A program made the translations under genes and the position numbers. The notes under the pieces are model-generated. The model searched no databases. It saw only the letters and a list, made by a program, of their open reading frames with translations, and was not told where the DNA came from. A DNA stretch of 64,000 nucleotides, from positions 1,984,001 through 2,048,000 of the forward strand of contig CBDDED010000003.1 in assembly GCA_965226825.1 (NCBI GenBank), written 5' to 3'. Below, piece by piece: positions 52,044 to 61,888 of the stretch. The stretch comes from Io17-Chloro-G2 sp965226825. Lineage in GTDB: Bacteria; Chloroflexota; Dehalococcoidia; Lucifugimonadales; UBA3495. Each line of letters starts with the position of its first letter. Within the stretch, counting starts at the first letter, position 1.

Positions 52044-53537
52044 ATGGACAGGTGGAGAGGGGCATACATAGCCTGGGGCTTCGGCGACCTTGACCACAGG
52101 TGGGACCGGTTCCTGGTATGCGGAGCCGCCGCGGCGTTCTGGATCCACCTATCGGTTTGGCTGCTCACACGGGACGGGCTGATTCCCGGGGTAGAAGGTG
52201 TCCAGGGGTGGCTGTTCCTCACCCTTATTGCCATCCCTGGGAACGTCAGGGCGGTTTTCCTCATCGCCCTGGGTCCGATCCACCGTGGGGAGTGGAACAC
52301 GACCTGGCTCAGTCCCCGGGCGAATCTCCTGAACCGCGCAGTGGGAAGGCCCCACCATCGCATACGCCACGGAGATACAACCCGCAGATCATGGTCAACG
52401 GGGAACACCCTGCTCTGTGTGTTGGCAGGTCTGACCCTATTCGCAGTCTGCGGCGGATATTGGTTAACCGGCGGGACCATCGTGGAGCCTTCGGACTCCA
52501 ATGCCTCCCCGCCCAGACTCCGCAATCAAGCGGAGAAAGCGTATATGTTAACCCTCATCAACCAGGCCCGGACCGAAGCCGAAGCGCCGCCGGTGGTGAT
52601 GGGGGTCAACAACGTCGCTCAGATACAAGCAGACCAACTCCTCCGGGATTGTATCCTTTCTCATTGGGGAACCGACGGTCTGAAGCCCTACATGAGATAT
52701 TCCCTAGCCGGAGGTTACCAGGCCAATGGAGAGAACGCTCTCACCTACAACGAGTGTGGATTGGTGGACACCTGGCTTCAGTGGAACGAGGATCCTTTGA
52801 AAATGGTCCGACAATCAGTCCAAGACTGGCTGGGCAGCCCGGGCCACCGGGAGACTATGCTGCACCCCTCCTACCGCAAGGTGAACATCGGATTGGCTTG
52901 GGACCGGAACACATTCAAAGCCGTACAGCACTTTGAGGCCGACTATGTGGACTTCACCAATATCCCGACCATCCAGGACGGGGAACTGACATTGCAGGGC
53001 CACCTGAAAAACGGCAAGGAATTCGATGCGGAGTACTCCATGGTGGCCCTGCTGGTCTACGACCGGAAGCCTGAGACTCTCACCCAGGGGCAACTGGCCC
53101 AGACAAACTGCTACTCCTACGGTGGAATCATCGGCAGCCTGTTTTCGCCGGCCCTCCCACTCCAGGATGATTTCGAATACACGGAGACCGTGGAACAACC
53201 GCAGTGTCCTGACCCGTACAAAATCGGAAGTACCATAGGGAGACCAGAGTCACGTGAGGAAATGGTGAAGGCCTGGGAAGAGGCCAGGGAGAAGTCTCAA
53301 CGGGTCCGGGAATCGGAGATATCCATCTATGCCACCAAAGCTCGGGAACTGACTGCTGAGGGCGACCATTTCGCCCTGGCAGCGGACCTGACCGGCCTGT
53401 TGGAGGAACATGGCCCCGGAGTCTACACGGTAATTCTTATTGCCGGGTTGTCAGGCGACACTGGCGACGAGGGGGAGATAATCTCGGAATATTCGATCTT
53501 TCACGAGGTAAGGCCGCCGCGAACCTATGGTCAGTGA
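52044..53537 (+). CDS. Membrane-anchored CAP/SCP-domain protein
   Basis: 497 residues. The N-terminal ~140 hold three hydrophobic segments. The CAP (SCP/PR-1-like) domain, ~165-305, starts MLTLINQARTEAEAPPVVMG and has the conserved His in LSHWG, Glu in NGENAL and GSPGHRETMLHPSYRKVNIGLAW. The remaining ~190 residues are a beta-rich domain (MVALLVYDRKPETL) and a helical linker. CAP proteins act outside cells as lipid-binding or protease-like factors; the bacterial role is unclear. Same operon as the preceding membrane protein. Confidence 0.85.
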   Translation: MDRWRGAYIAWGFGDLDHRWDRFLVCGAAAAFWIHLSVWLLTRDGLIPGVEGVQGWLFLTLIAIPGNVRAVFLIALGPIHRGEWNTTWLSPRANLLNRAVGRPHHRIRHGDTTRRSWSTGNTLLCVLAGLTLFAVCGGYWLTGGTIVEPSDSNASPPRLRNQAEKAYMLTLINQARTEAEAPPVVMGVNNVAQIQADQLLRDCILSHWGTDGLKPYMRYSLAGGYQANGENALTYNECGLVDTWLQWNEDPLKMVRQSVQDWLGSPGHRETMLHPSYRKVNIGLAWDRNTFKAVQHFEADYVDFTNIPTIQDGELTLQGHLKNGKEFDAEYSMVALLVYDRKPETLTQGQLAQTNCYSYGGIIGSLFSPALPLQDDFEYTETVEQPQCPDPYKIGSTIGRPESREEMVKAWEEAREKSQRVRESEISIYATKARELTAEGDHFALAADLTGLLEEHGPGVYTVILIAGLSGDTGDEGEIISEYSIFHEVRPPRTYGQ

Positions 53538-53693
53538 ACTCGAACTCCGCAATTTTCTCTTACGCCCGAGGAAACTCCATAATGCTGACCGTGACTGGAC
53601 AATGAATGCCTTTGGCTATGGTAAAGCCGGGGAGGGTTGATTGTTCACGCCCCAATTCGCCCGTAGCAGGAAAATCCGACCACCGGAGCCGGC

Positions 53694-54068
53694 ATGGAAC
53701 AACCCCGCGAATTCTCGTCCCTCGTGTCCCTTTATGAGCAGTTGCGTGATGAGCTTGAGCTCGACCCGGCGTCCTTCCAGGTCCCACCGCCCCCTGCACC
53801 GGGGTTCCGGCCTACGGTCCGCTTCAGGGATGGCCGGAGGTTCCGGGGGATATATTTCAATGGCACCACGGACTGGGCCCCGCCCTACTTCTACTTCACG
53901 ATCAACCCCAGGCTGGCCAGCCTTTCTCTACCCCTGACTCTCTGGCGGGAGATCCCGGCAGACCGAGTCCCTGCTCTGGACCGGGACAAACAAAACCGCT
54001 ATCCACGTCCCGGGCGCGAAAGGGAGTGCTTGGTGGGTCTGTTTCACCCGGACTTGGCCGAGTCGTAA
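53694..54068 (+). CDS. Hypothetical protein with a truncated paralogue at 46769
   Basis: 124 residues. Helical start (MEQPREFSSLVSLYEQLRDEL), Pro linker, then VRFRDGRRFRGIYFNGTTDW, APPYFYFTINPRLASLSLPL, RYPRPGRERECLVGLF. The second copy at 46769 keeps only the C-terminal two thirds, so conservation marks the real reading frame. Function unknown. A downstream motif (CACGTCGCAGAAGGCCCA) is also shared by both loci (47025 and 54122 area), showing that the duplicated block extended beyond the gene. Confidence 0.6.
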   Translation: MEQPREFSSLVSLYEQLRDELELDPASFQVPPPPAPGFRPTVRFRDGRRFRGIYFNGTTDWAPPYFYFTINPRLASLSLPLTLWREIPADRVPALDRDKQNRYPRPGRERECLVGLFHPDLAES

Positions 54069-54747
54069 CAATCGGAGTTTCAATTTACCAGAGAATTAAC
54101 CGATGGCCGGGATCGTCTCGACCCACGTCGCAGAAGGCCCATAAACGTCCGGTTTTGGGCCCATGGCGGAGATGCCCGGAGTCTAACTGGTGGCCAGGGT
54201 AGGCACGAATTGAGCTCTTATCGAGGCTCGGCGACGAGTCCGTATACCTAGTAACCCACCAATTTCACGACGAAGGGAACGGCCCACGGCATGACTCCGA
54301 GGGATATCGCCAAGAAATGTCACGCTAAACTCTTTGGAAGACAGCGGGATACTCATGTAACATTCCCTCGATCCTATCCAACTAACCGGGTCCACTTCAG
54401 GCGACGAACCGACTATTCCGGAAAACAACAGCAGAACCAAAATCGTCGATCCTGCACTCGACAGTGGTAAGTGCAGCGGAGTTCTCATCAAGGAAGCCGC
54501 CGCCGTCTATGACACCAGGGATTACCAACACTGGAACGGAATCGTTATTACGGCTAGTATATCCGACAATTGAGAATACGGTTTTGCGCCGTTGATTGGA
54601 TTGTTGATTCAGATAGACGCTCGGCACCGTAACCGGCGCCCTGGATACGGGTAGAGTTGAAAAGACTATTCCGTCCGAGCCCTGAAGCACTAAAGGACCC
54701 CATTATTTTGGGGCTGTAAATCGCCTACTCCGGTGGATGAATCGACT
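54069..54747. other. Gap with a recombinase-tail-like motif
   Basis: ATCCTATCCAACTAACCGGG at 54371-54390 matches the end of the tyrosine recombinase at 63811. A minus-strand frame at 54183-54491 is not convincing as a gene. Confidence 0.35.
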
Positions 54748-57700
54748 ATGAATGATCGTCCGGTCAGTTCAGGAACCAGAATCCGGCTGTTCAGGGGGAC
54801 AGCGCTACTGGTAGTCATCGCTATCGCGGCGATCATTACCGTGGTGCTGTTGACCCGAGAGAAGGATTTCGTCGTCGAGGGCGGTTATCAGGTAATCGGC
54901 GACGCGGTGTCGAAACAGGTTTTAGCAGGGGAAAGTTCTACTCTATCCCACGACGACGGCGCCCGTATCGAAGTACCACAAGGCGCCATTTCGAATCCCG
55001 CTACCTTGGTCATAGTAGAAGTGGAACCGCCGGTCAGTACTCTCGCAGTCCCATTTGCGTACGATTTCTCTGTCGCCGGTGCGACCCTGTTGAACCCAGT
55101 AACCGTACATATCCCGATCGAACCCGGCTGGGCGGATCAACCATCGAACATTCATGCGTTGCATTGGAGTGACGAGTTTGAGGATTGGGAACCAGTCGCG
55201 GGTATAGTGGACGAATCATTACAAACGATTGCAGTAACCACGGACGACCTCAGCTTATTCACTGCCGTTTTCGTTGAAGTAGAGGCCACTTGCGACGTTG
55301 ATCCGACCACTGCCCAAACCGGCAGGTACGGACAATCTATCACCTTCAGTTCTACGGTTCGGGCGATTGAAACGCCGCTCAATTCCAACATAAACGTGTA
55401 TATGAGGCCAAGTTTCATAGATTACACCAGAGGTACCGTTTCATCGGAGGTAGTTGGTGACCCCTTTCGAACTGAGACCCGAACTTTGACCGAAGGCGGC
55501 AGCTCAGTAACCTTTTCCTACTCGTCAAAAACAGACTACAGTGGTAAACATGACTTCAAATGCCGCTTATTCTGGGAGTTTCCTGGGGACATTCCGGATA
55601 ACGAACTGGAACCTGACAGTGTTGTCACAGTAGCCTTCGATGTAACGGGAACCGGCACCTATTTTGGATACGTGTCCTACGACGGCTCTCGTCTAAAGTC
55701 TTGTGGCCCGAGTTCAACGCCCCTACCGGGTGAAAGTGTTCCCATTAAGGTGAAAGGTCATGGCGTGGACGGCGACGTAGGATACAAGACTTACTTTGTT
55801 GCGGCCGTCAAAATTTATGAAGATTCGGAATTGATCCACTTGGAATTCGGTAAGAGACCAACGGATTCCTTTACTAATGCCATCCCGATAGTCGATACGA
55901 CTTACACTTTCCCATCCGATGGCCATTACACGATGGACTGCGAACTATGGTGGCACGCCGGTGACCCCTATATTCCCACTGGAACGCTGAAGGAAAAAGC
56001 GAAGTCCATCGGCCGTTGCGTTTATTCGTCAAGTTTCTGCGTAGGAGGTGCCAAGGCCCTTCGAGGAGTGCTGACAAGAACCTTCGATATAACAAGGGCC
56101 AGATGGGCCGCGGGAGGGGTTAGAGTTTCCCCTTCCATACTTCCCAACGAGGGTGGCGACATCACGGTCACGGTTCACTCTGAATCATCTACTGGGGTCC
56201 AAATTGCGGCGCCCACAATTTCCGTTGATGCGTTGGGACTTCGGTTGCCGACTCTTTCCTGTGGCACCACAGATTTGGGAGGTTACGTTTCCAGATGCTG
56301 GCAGGCCAGTTTCAATGGAGCCAATACGATACCGGCCAACAATTCAAGCCAGGGAGTGACATATCAGGTCACTGCTTCTTCGGTTTCAGTCCCCGGCGGA
56401 GGTCAAGCGGCTTCCGTAACTGTGGGAGCGCCCCCGCCTCCCCCCATCGTCCAGCCTCCGCCGCCAACAGACGCTTCAGACAGGGAGGCCCTCATAGCGC
56501 TCTATGACGCCACAAGGGGGGAAGACTGGAACAACAACTCGAACGGCTTCGAAGTCTGGGATGTCAGGAATCCAGACCCCGACATCGGCTCATGGCATGG
56601 GGTAACTGTCAATGACGCCGGTCGCGTAACTGAACTATACCCATCCAGCAACGGCCTGGAATATTACAGCAGATTTCCAGACAGCATACCGGTAGAACTG
56701 GGCAATCTCTCCTTCCTCGAATGGCTGGATTTGTCCAGCAACGACTTAAGGGGACGGATTCCGGAGGCCCTCGGCAATCTGAGAAACCTGTTGGATCTGG
56801 ACCTAAGCGACAATAGTTTGAGCGGGAATATACCCGCGTCCTTGGGCAGCCTGACCAATCTGGAAGCGCTTTATCTATCTGACAACGATCTGTCGGGCGA
56901 AATTCCAGTCGGCCTTGGCTATCTTCCCAGGATGGATGTTGTATACCTGGGTGGAAACGACCTGTCTGGATGCATTCCCGCAGAGTGGCGACGGGTTCAA
57001 GGTGACCTTGATGAGCTGGGGCTGCCTTACTGCGACGTTGCGCTGAACGACTTGACCATCAACCCCGGGCGGCTGTCTCCTGAGTTCGAGGTCAGCGAGA
57101 GTCGTTACACTGCAGAGGTCCCTGCCTACGAAACAACGATTACCCCTGCCAATTACCAGGGCGCAAGCTTCCAGTTCCTCGATGCTGGCGGCAACGTACT
57201 TACTGACGCGGATGCCGCTAGGCCGGGCCACCAGGTTCAGGTGACGGCGGCTACAACTACCGTCACGATTCTGGTGACCTCGCGAGACGGCCGAGAGGAC
57301 GGCTCCTACACCATCGGGATTGCGCGTTCCCCGGGAGCCCCCGGCGCCCCCGTGATGAACCCGGCAACGCCGGGGCCTTCCACGTTGGCCATCTCATGGT
57401 CCGCTCCTTCCGACACAGGGACTTCAGCGATCTCTTCTTATTCCCTTCGATATAGGGTGGCCAGGTCCAGCGGAGGCGCCTCGGCACCGTGGACGGTCAT
57501 CCAGAGCGTCTGGAATCCATCCCTTGGCAGTCTGAACCACGATCTGACCGGGCTTCAGCCCAATGTCCGGTATGAACTCCAGATGCGGGCGATCAACAGT
57601 TCCGGAATTGGCCCGTGGTCAGCGACCACAACTGGTACCACCGTATCTGCCCTGCCACCGGGCGCGCCTCTTAACTTGACGGCTACTACCCCGGGCCAGG

Positions 57701-58071
57701 CGGAAATAAGGCTGTCGTGGCAACAGCCCGCTTCAGACGGAGGATCTTCAATTACCGGTTACCGCATCCAGGTTTCTCAAGACGGTTCCACCTGGGCGAC
57801 GCTGGTTCCGAACGCCCGCCCCGGCTCCCTGACATACTCCCACACCGCGCTGTCCGCTGGTAGCACGTGGCATTACAGAGTCGCGGCGATCAACACCGTA
57901 TCTGCCCTGCCACCGGGCGCGCCTCTTAACTTGACGGCTACTACCCCGGGCCAGGCGTGGCAACAGCCCGCTTCAGACGGAGGATCTTCAATTACCGGTT
58001 ACCGCATCCAGGTTTCTCAAGACGGTCCACCTGGGCGACGCTGGTTCCGAACGCCCGCCCCGGCTCCCTGA
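54748..58071 (+). CDS. Large surface protein, N-terminal part: TM anchor, ZU5-like, LRR, cadherin-like, FN3 domains
   Basis: 1107 residues from ATG 54748. An N-terminal signal-anchor (LLVVIAIAAIITVVLL) is followed by a ZU5-like domain (~45-180; DDGARIEVPQGAISNPATLV), two beta-rich units of unknown type, an LRR block (~575-755, plant-type LSGNIPASLGSL), a cadherin-like beta-sandwich (~765-860) and FN3 domains from ~865. The frame is lost at ~58026, where repeat copy 2 lacks one T present in the other copies. With 58706-60274 it formed one gene of about 5.5 kb. Probably a secreted or surface adhesion protein; the LRR/FN3 content suggests host or cell contact. Confidence 0.8.
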   Translation: MNDRPVSSGTRIRLFRGTALLVVIAIAAIITVVLLTREKDFVVEGGYQVIGDAVSKQVLAGESSTLSHDDGARIEVPQGAISNPATLVIVEVEPPVSTLAVPFAYDFSVAGATLLNPVTVHIPIEPGWADQPSNIHALHWSDEFEDWEPVAGIVDESLQTIAVTTDDLSLFTAVFVEVEATCDVDPTTAQTGRYGQSITFSSTVRAIETPLNSNINVYMRPSFIDYTRGTVSSEVVGDPFRTETRTLTEGGSSVTFSYSSKTDYSGKHDFKCRLFWEFPGDIPDNELEPDSVVTVAFDVTGTGTYFGYVSYDGSRLKSCGPSSTPLPGESVPIKVKGHGVDGDVGYKTYFVAAVKIYEDSELIHLEFGKRPTDSFTNAIPIVDTTYTFPSDGHYTMDCELWWHAGDPYIPTGTLKEKAKSIGRCVYSSSFCVGGAKALRGVLTRTFDITRARWAAGGVRVSPSILPNEGGDITVTVHSESSTGVQIAAPTISVDALGLRLPTLSCGTTDLGGYVSRCWQASFNGANTIPANNSSQGVTYQVTASSVSVPGGGQAASVTVGAPPPPPIVQPPPPTDASDREALIALYDATRGEDWNNNSNGFEVWDVRNPDPDIGSWHGVTVNDAGRVTELYPSSNGLEYYSRFPDSIPVELGNLSFLEWLDLSSNDLRGRIPEALGNLRNLLDLDLSDNSLSGNIPASLGSLTNLEALYLSDNDLSGEIPVGLGYLPRMDVVYLGGNDLSGCIPAEWRRVQGDLDELGLPYCDVALNDLTINPGRLSPEFEVSESRYTAEVPAYETTITPANYQGASFQFLDAGGNVLTDADAARPGHQVQVTAATTTVTILVTSRDGREDGSYTIGIARSPGAPGAPVMNPATPGPSTLAISWSAPSDTGTSAISSYSLRYRVARSSGGASAPWTVIQSVWNPSLGSLNHDLTGLQPNVRYELQMRAINSSGIGPWSATTTGTTVSALPPGAPLNLTATTPGQAEIRLSWQQPASDGGSSITGYRIQVSQDGSTWATLVPNARPGSLTYSHTALSAGSTWHYRVAAINTVSALPPGAPLNLTATTPGQAWQQPASDGGSSITGYRIQVSQDGPPGRRWFRTPAPAP

Positions 58072-58696
58072 CATACTCCCACACCGCGCTGTCCGCTGGT
58101 AGCACGTGGCATTACAGAGTCGCGGCGATCAACAGTTCCGGAATTGGCCCGTGGTCAGCGACCACAACTGGTACCACCGTATCTGCCCTGCCACCGGGCG
58201 CGCCTCTTAACTTGACGGCTACTACCCCGGGCCAGGCGGAAATAAGGCTGTCGTGGCAACAGCCCGCTTCAGACGGAGGATCTTCAATTACCGGTTACCG
58301 CATCCAGGTTTCTCAAGACGGTTCCACCTGGGCGACGCTGGTTCCGAACGCCCGCCCCGGCTCCCTGACATACTCCCACACCGCGCTGTCCGCTGGTAGC
58401 ACGTGGCATTACAGAGTCGCGGCGATCAACTGGCCCGTGGTCAGCGACCACAACTGGTACCACCGGGCCACCGGGCGCGCCTCTTAACTTGACGGCTACA
58501 GGCGGAAATAAGGCTGTCGTGGCAACAGCCCGCTTCAGACGGAGGATCTTCAATTACCGGTTACCGCATCCAGGTTTCTCAAGACGGTTCCACCTGGGCG
58601 ACGCTGGTTCCGAACGCCCGCCCCGGCTCCCTGACATACTCCCACACCGCGCTGTCCGCTGGTAGCACGTGGCATTACAGAGTCGCGGCGATCAAC
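57598..58696 (+). repeat. Four tandem, near-identical FN3 repeat units
   Basis: Units at 57598-57894 (297 bp), 57895-58133 (239), 58134-58430 (297) and 58431-58696 (266). Units 1 and 3 appear identical. Unit 2 has deletions of 42, 15 and 1 bp; unit 4 of 11, 9 and 11 bp. Both totals (58 and 31) break the frame. Confidence 0.9.
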
Positions 58697-58705
58697 TCCG
58701 CAGGC

Positions 58706-60274
58706 GTGGGATCATGGTCAAGCGTGGCCACGGCAAGTACGGTGTCGCCAGTAACCCCTAAAGTGCCCGGACCGCCCGTAAATCCGGCCGCAACGGCCGA
58801 AGGCACCACGGTAATTCGACTCACTTGGGGACCGCCCGCCAGCGATGGGAATGACGCTGTATCTGGATACCAGCTCGAGGTATCGGAAGATGGTGCCAGG
58901 TGGACACCATTGGACGCTGTGGGCCCACTGACGACGTCCTACACCCATACCGGCCTTTCCCCGCAGAGCGCGAGGCGTTATCGGGTGGCGGCCGTAAACC
59001 CTGTCGGCCTGGGCGAGTGGTCAGTGGTTTTCTCGGCCACAACCGATCCCGTTACCACGTTGCCTGTCGAACCACCAGTCTCCGGATCGCCGGAAGGTGA
59101 TCGCATCGCCCTCGCCGCCTTCTACCATGCCACGGGTGGCCGGGACTGGGAGAGGAATGACAATTGGCTCACCAATGCTCCGCTGGGAGAATGGTACCGG
59201 GTGACTACCGACAGCGAGGGCCGGGTCACTCATCTGTACCTCCCCGGCAACGAGTTGAGCGGGGAGATACCGGCGGAGTTGGGCGACCTGACCAACCTGG
59301 GCGTGCTGGAGCTCTCCAACAACCAGTTGACCGGGGAGATACCGGCGGAGTTGGGCGACCTGACCAACCTGGGCGTGCTGGAGCTCTCCAACAACCAGTT
59401 GACCGGGGAGATACCGGCGGAGTTGGGCGACCTGACCAACCTGGTACGGCTGGAGCTCTCCTTCAACCAGTTGACCGGGGAGATACCGGCGGAGTTGGGC
59501 GACCTGACCAACCTGGGATGGCTGTCGCTCTACAGCAACGAGTTGACCGGGGAGATACCGGCGGAGTTGGGCAGCCTGCCCAGCCTGGGATCGCTGTCGC
59601 TCTCCAAGAACGAGTTGACCGGGGAGATCCCTGCGGAGTTGGGCAGCCTGCCCAGCCTGGGATCGCTGTCGCTCTACGACAACCAGTTGACCGGGGAGAT
59701 ACCTGCGGAGTTGGGCAGCCTGACCAACCTGGCAGGGCTGTACCTCCACAACAACCAGTTGAACGGGGAGGTTCCGGCGGAGTTGGGGGACCTGACCAAC
59801 CTGGAAGTGCTGTGGCTCTCCAGCAACCAGTTGACCGGGGAGATACCGGCGGAGTTGGGCGGCCTGACCAACCTGGGATGGCTGTACCTCTCCAACAACC
59901 AGTTGACCGGGGAGATACCTGCGGAGTTGGGCGACCTGACCAACCTGGTATGGCTGGAGCTCTCCAACAACCAGTTGAACGGGGAGATACCGGCGGAATT
60001 GGGCGACCTGACCAACCTGGTACGGCTGGATCTCTCCAACAACCAGTTGGACGGGGAGATACCGGCGGAATTGGGCAGCCTGCCCAGCCTGGGATGGCTG
60101 GACCTCTCCAACAACCAGTTGACCGGGGAGATACCTGCGGAGTTGGGCAGCCTGCCCAGCCTTGAAAGTCTGTACCTCTCCGGCAACCAGTTAGTTGGGT
60201 GCATGCCCGAAGGCTTGCGAAACATACCGTTCAATGACTTGGCACAGTTGGGATTGCAATTTTGCGGCAGTTGA
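58706..60274 (+). CDS. Large surface protein, C-terminal part: FN3 domains and leucine-rich repeats
   Basis: 522 residues from a GTG at 58706, but the same frame is open upstream into FN3 unit 4, so the start is artificial: this is the continuation of the gene at 54748. It holds one more FN3 domain, an LRR cap (RIALAAFYHATGGRDWERND), 13 perfect 24-residue LRRs of the LTGEIPAELGDLTNL type and a closing cap (GCMPEGLRN ... LQFCGS). No LPXTG or C-terminal anchor; attachment would come from the N-terminal helix. Confidence 0.8.
   Translation: MGSWSSVATASTVSPVTPKVPGPPVNPAATAEGTTVIRLTWGPPASDGNDAVSGYQLEVSEDGARWTPLDAVGPLTTSYTHTGLSPQSARRYRVAAVNPVGLGEWSVVFSATTDPVTTLPVEPPVSGSPEGDRIALAAFYHATGGRDWERNDNWLTNAPLGEWYRVTTDSEGRVTHLYLPGNELSGEIPAELGDLTNLGVLELSNNQLTGEIPAELGDLTNLGVLELSNNQLTGEIPAELGDLTNLVRLELSFNQLTGEIPAELGDLTNLGWLSLYSNELTGEIPAELGSLPSLGSLSLSKNELTGEIPAELGSLPSLGSLSLYDNQLTGEIPAELGSLTNLAGLYLHNNQLNGEVPAELGDLTNLEVLWLSSNQLTGEIPAELGGLTNLGWLYLSNNQLTGEIPAELGDLTNLVWLELSNNQLNGEIPAELGDLTNLVRLDLSNNQLDGEIPAELGSLPSLGWLDLSNNQLTGEIPAELGSLPSLESLYLSGNQLVGCMPEGLRNIPFNDLAQLGLQFCGS
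59248..60200 (+). repeat. 13 tandem 72-bp leucine-rich-repeat units
   Basis: The DNA period is exactly 72 bp, and units differ mainly in the codons for variable solvent-facing residues. The strong identity at DNA level suggests recent expansion and allows copy-number change by slippage. Confidence 0.9.
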
Positions 60275-60552
60275 GGCGTGCACCCGACAATCATCGGCGG
60301 GTCCTTGGGGAAGTGGGACATCCTGGACGATACCCGGTTCGGCATGGCAGGCGTAAGCCGCAGCCAGCGCGGCCCCTACATGATGCCCAACATCGGTTCC
60401 GGCGAACACATCCCCCCTTCGACTCCTCCAGGTCGGCCATAGGCCCGCGTGACGCCTCGACGGTGGTGTCCGGTAGCGGAGAACCTCATGGAATTCTGAC
60501 GAGGGTTGTCTACACCAGCGTCGCACACGGCCCATAAACGTATAGCGACCCA
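60275..60552. other. Gap after the LRR gene with a coding-like trace
   Basis: A frame at about 60283-60430 reads GSLGKWDILDDTRFGMAGVS with protein-like composition but no start or known family; probably a relic. Confidence 0.35.
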
Positions 60553-60744
60553 ATGGGCACACTGTATGGCTATATCCGCACCAGCCGCCAATGGGTCGAA
60601 TGGGTGGCCGGGAGCAACCCGGAAACCCAGCGCATGCAGCTCCTGCGGGCCGGCGTGGACCCGGACAATATCTACTGGGCCGTGGGGGTGTCCGGCTCGA
60701 CGGGCACCCCCACCCGAAATGGTTGGCGCCTGCTCAACATTTAA
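60553..60744 (+). pseudogene. Serine recombinase N-terminal fragment
   Basis: MGTLYGYIRTSRQWVEWVAG and PDNIYWAVGVSGSTGTPTRN match the start of the recombinase at 41279-41914 (MAQIYGYIRTSR ... VGVSGTTGTQDR). It ends after 63 codons, before the R-x-x-R and helix-turn-helix parts. Confidence 0.8.
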
Positions 60745-60867
60745 CCTCTATCGTCTGCAAGCCAATGCTTTTGAGGAAATCGGAAATAGCATCTTTGGCC
60801 GGGGATTAGCCCAAGCCCCGATGCCATCGCGGCGCCGGGGAAGTAACTGCGATGGGCCTGGCCCGGT

Positions 60868-61569
60868 TCAGGGATACGACATGACGAAGGTGGTCACTCC
60901 CGCCGCTTCCGCCTGGGCCACTTGGGCCGGGTTCAGCCTCGATGTGATGACGACGGGGGTGACTGTCCCGCCGGTGATGGCCCAGAGTATGCCGGCCCGG
61001 TTTTTCGCCCGGTCGATGTCGTCCTGGTCCGCCGTTATCGAGACTTCGATTACAGCGTGCCGGTTATCGTCCGCGGTGATTATGAGGTCGGCTTCGAAGA
61101 GCTCTCCAAATCGGTCTGGTGTGATTCTGCCATTCTGAACGGCTTGCGCGAAGGCACTGGTCAGCCTGGGGTCGGCGGGGCTGGTCTGGGCGAGGGCAAC
61201 GTATGCTCCCTGGAAGCCCAGGGTGATCATGCAGCGGGCCAGGGCCCTGTTGCGGACGTTCCGTTCGTACTCCCCGCCCTCCAGGTTCCCGAGGCGTCCC
61301 TCGATGGCGTTCAGGCGCTGACCGGTGGTCCGATTGAACTCTTGCTGGGCTTCGTTGGCTTCCCGCTGAGCTGAGTTGAACTCTTGTTGGGCTTCGTTGG
61401 CTTCCCGTTGAGCTGAGTTGAACTCTTGCTGGGCTTGGACAAAGCGGTCGAACCGGCCCGGTAGTTCCAACAGATCCTGGGTGAGGAGTAGAGCTCGGAG
61501 TGCTTCGGCCCACGTTGGTTGGTCCCGCAGGATGCGCGCCAGATCTTCGATTGTGTTGATGGTGGTCAT
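60868..61569 (-). CDS. Coiled-coil protein with restriction-endonuclease-like C-terminal domain, paralogue 2
   Basis: 233 residues from the ATG at 61569 (a longer frame reaches 61602). Same plan as the gene at 50132: helical start (INTIEDLARILRDQPTWAEALRAL), a coiled coil built of a 14-residue unit (AQQEFNSAQREANE) repeated in DNA, then FEADLIITADDNRHAVIEVS ... DQDDIDRAKNRAGIL, the same D...E-x-S layout, and TPVVITS. The two share the frame of the family but differ completely in the coiled coil. No inverted repeats were found around this copy. It may bind or cut nucleic acid; unproven. Confidence 0.7.
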   Translation of the reverse strand: MTTINTIEDLARILRDQPTWAEALRALLLTQDLLELPGRFDRFVQAQQEFNSAQREANEAQQEFNSAQREANEAQQEFNRTTGQRLNAIEGRLGNLEGGEYERNVRNRALARCMITLGFQGAYVALAQTSPADPRLTSAFAQAVQNGRITPDRFGELFEADLIITADDNRHAVIEVSITADQDDIDRAKNRAGILWAITGGTVTPVVITSRLNPAQVAQAEAAGVTTFVMSYP

Positions 61570-61711
61570 TTGCGGATTATACCTTAGCCGGATTCGATGC
61601 ACGTCTCCTGACTGTCTATCTTAAACAATCAGGCTGTGAAACGCCTCGGGCTCCGTCGATGCGTTGACTCAGAATCGTCGTGTTGAGGTGGCAAATACAG
61701 GGGTATTGGGC

Positions 61712-61746
61712 CTGTTCACCAACCCCTTGACGCAGTTGGTGAACAG
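61712..61746. promoter_or_regulatory. 11-bp inverted repeat upstream of a serine recombinase
   Basis: CTGTTCACCAA (61712-61722) and TTGGTGAACAG (61736-61746) are perfect inverse copies 13 bp apart, about 140 bp before the recombinase start. TTGAAC-type repeats follow to 61835. A candidate crossover site or operator. Confidence 0.5.
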
Positions 61747-61888
61747 CAAATATTGTTGAACGGGGTTATTGAACACCTCTCCGTGCCTGGCGGTGGACGT
61801 CCGGTCGGTGTGTCAATAAACGCCCGGTTGTTGAACACTTCACACGCCAATGACGCCGGCCTGGGCCGGCCGCAGGAGTTCCATTACC

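Noticed and set aside
54183..54491. 102-codon minus-strand frame with a hydrophobic start
   Set aside because: It overlaps the recombinase-tail-like motif and has no homology signal; the signal-peptide look is probably chance.
59248..60200. 72-bp tandem array as CRISPR or minisatellite
   Set aside because: It is entirely in frame and encodes textbook leucine-rich repeats.
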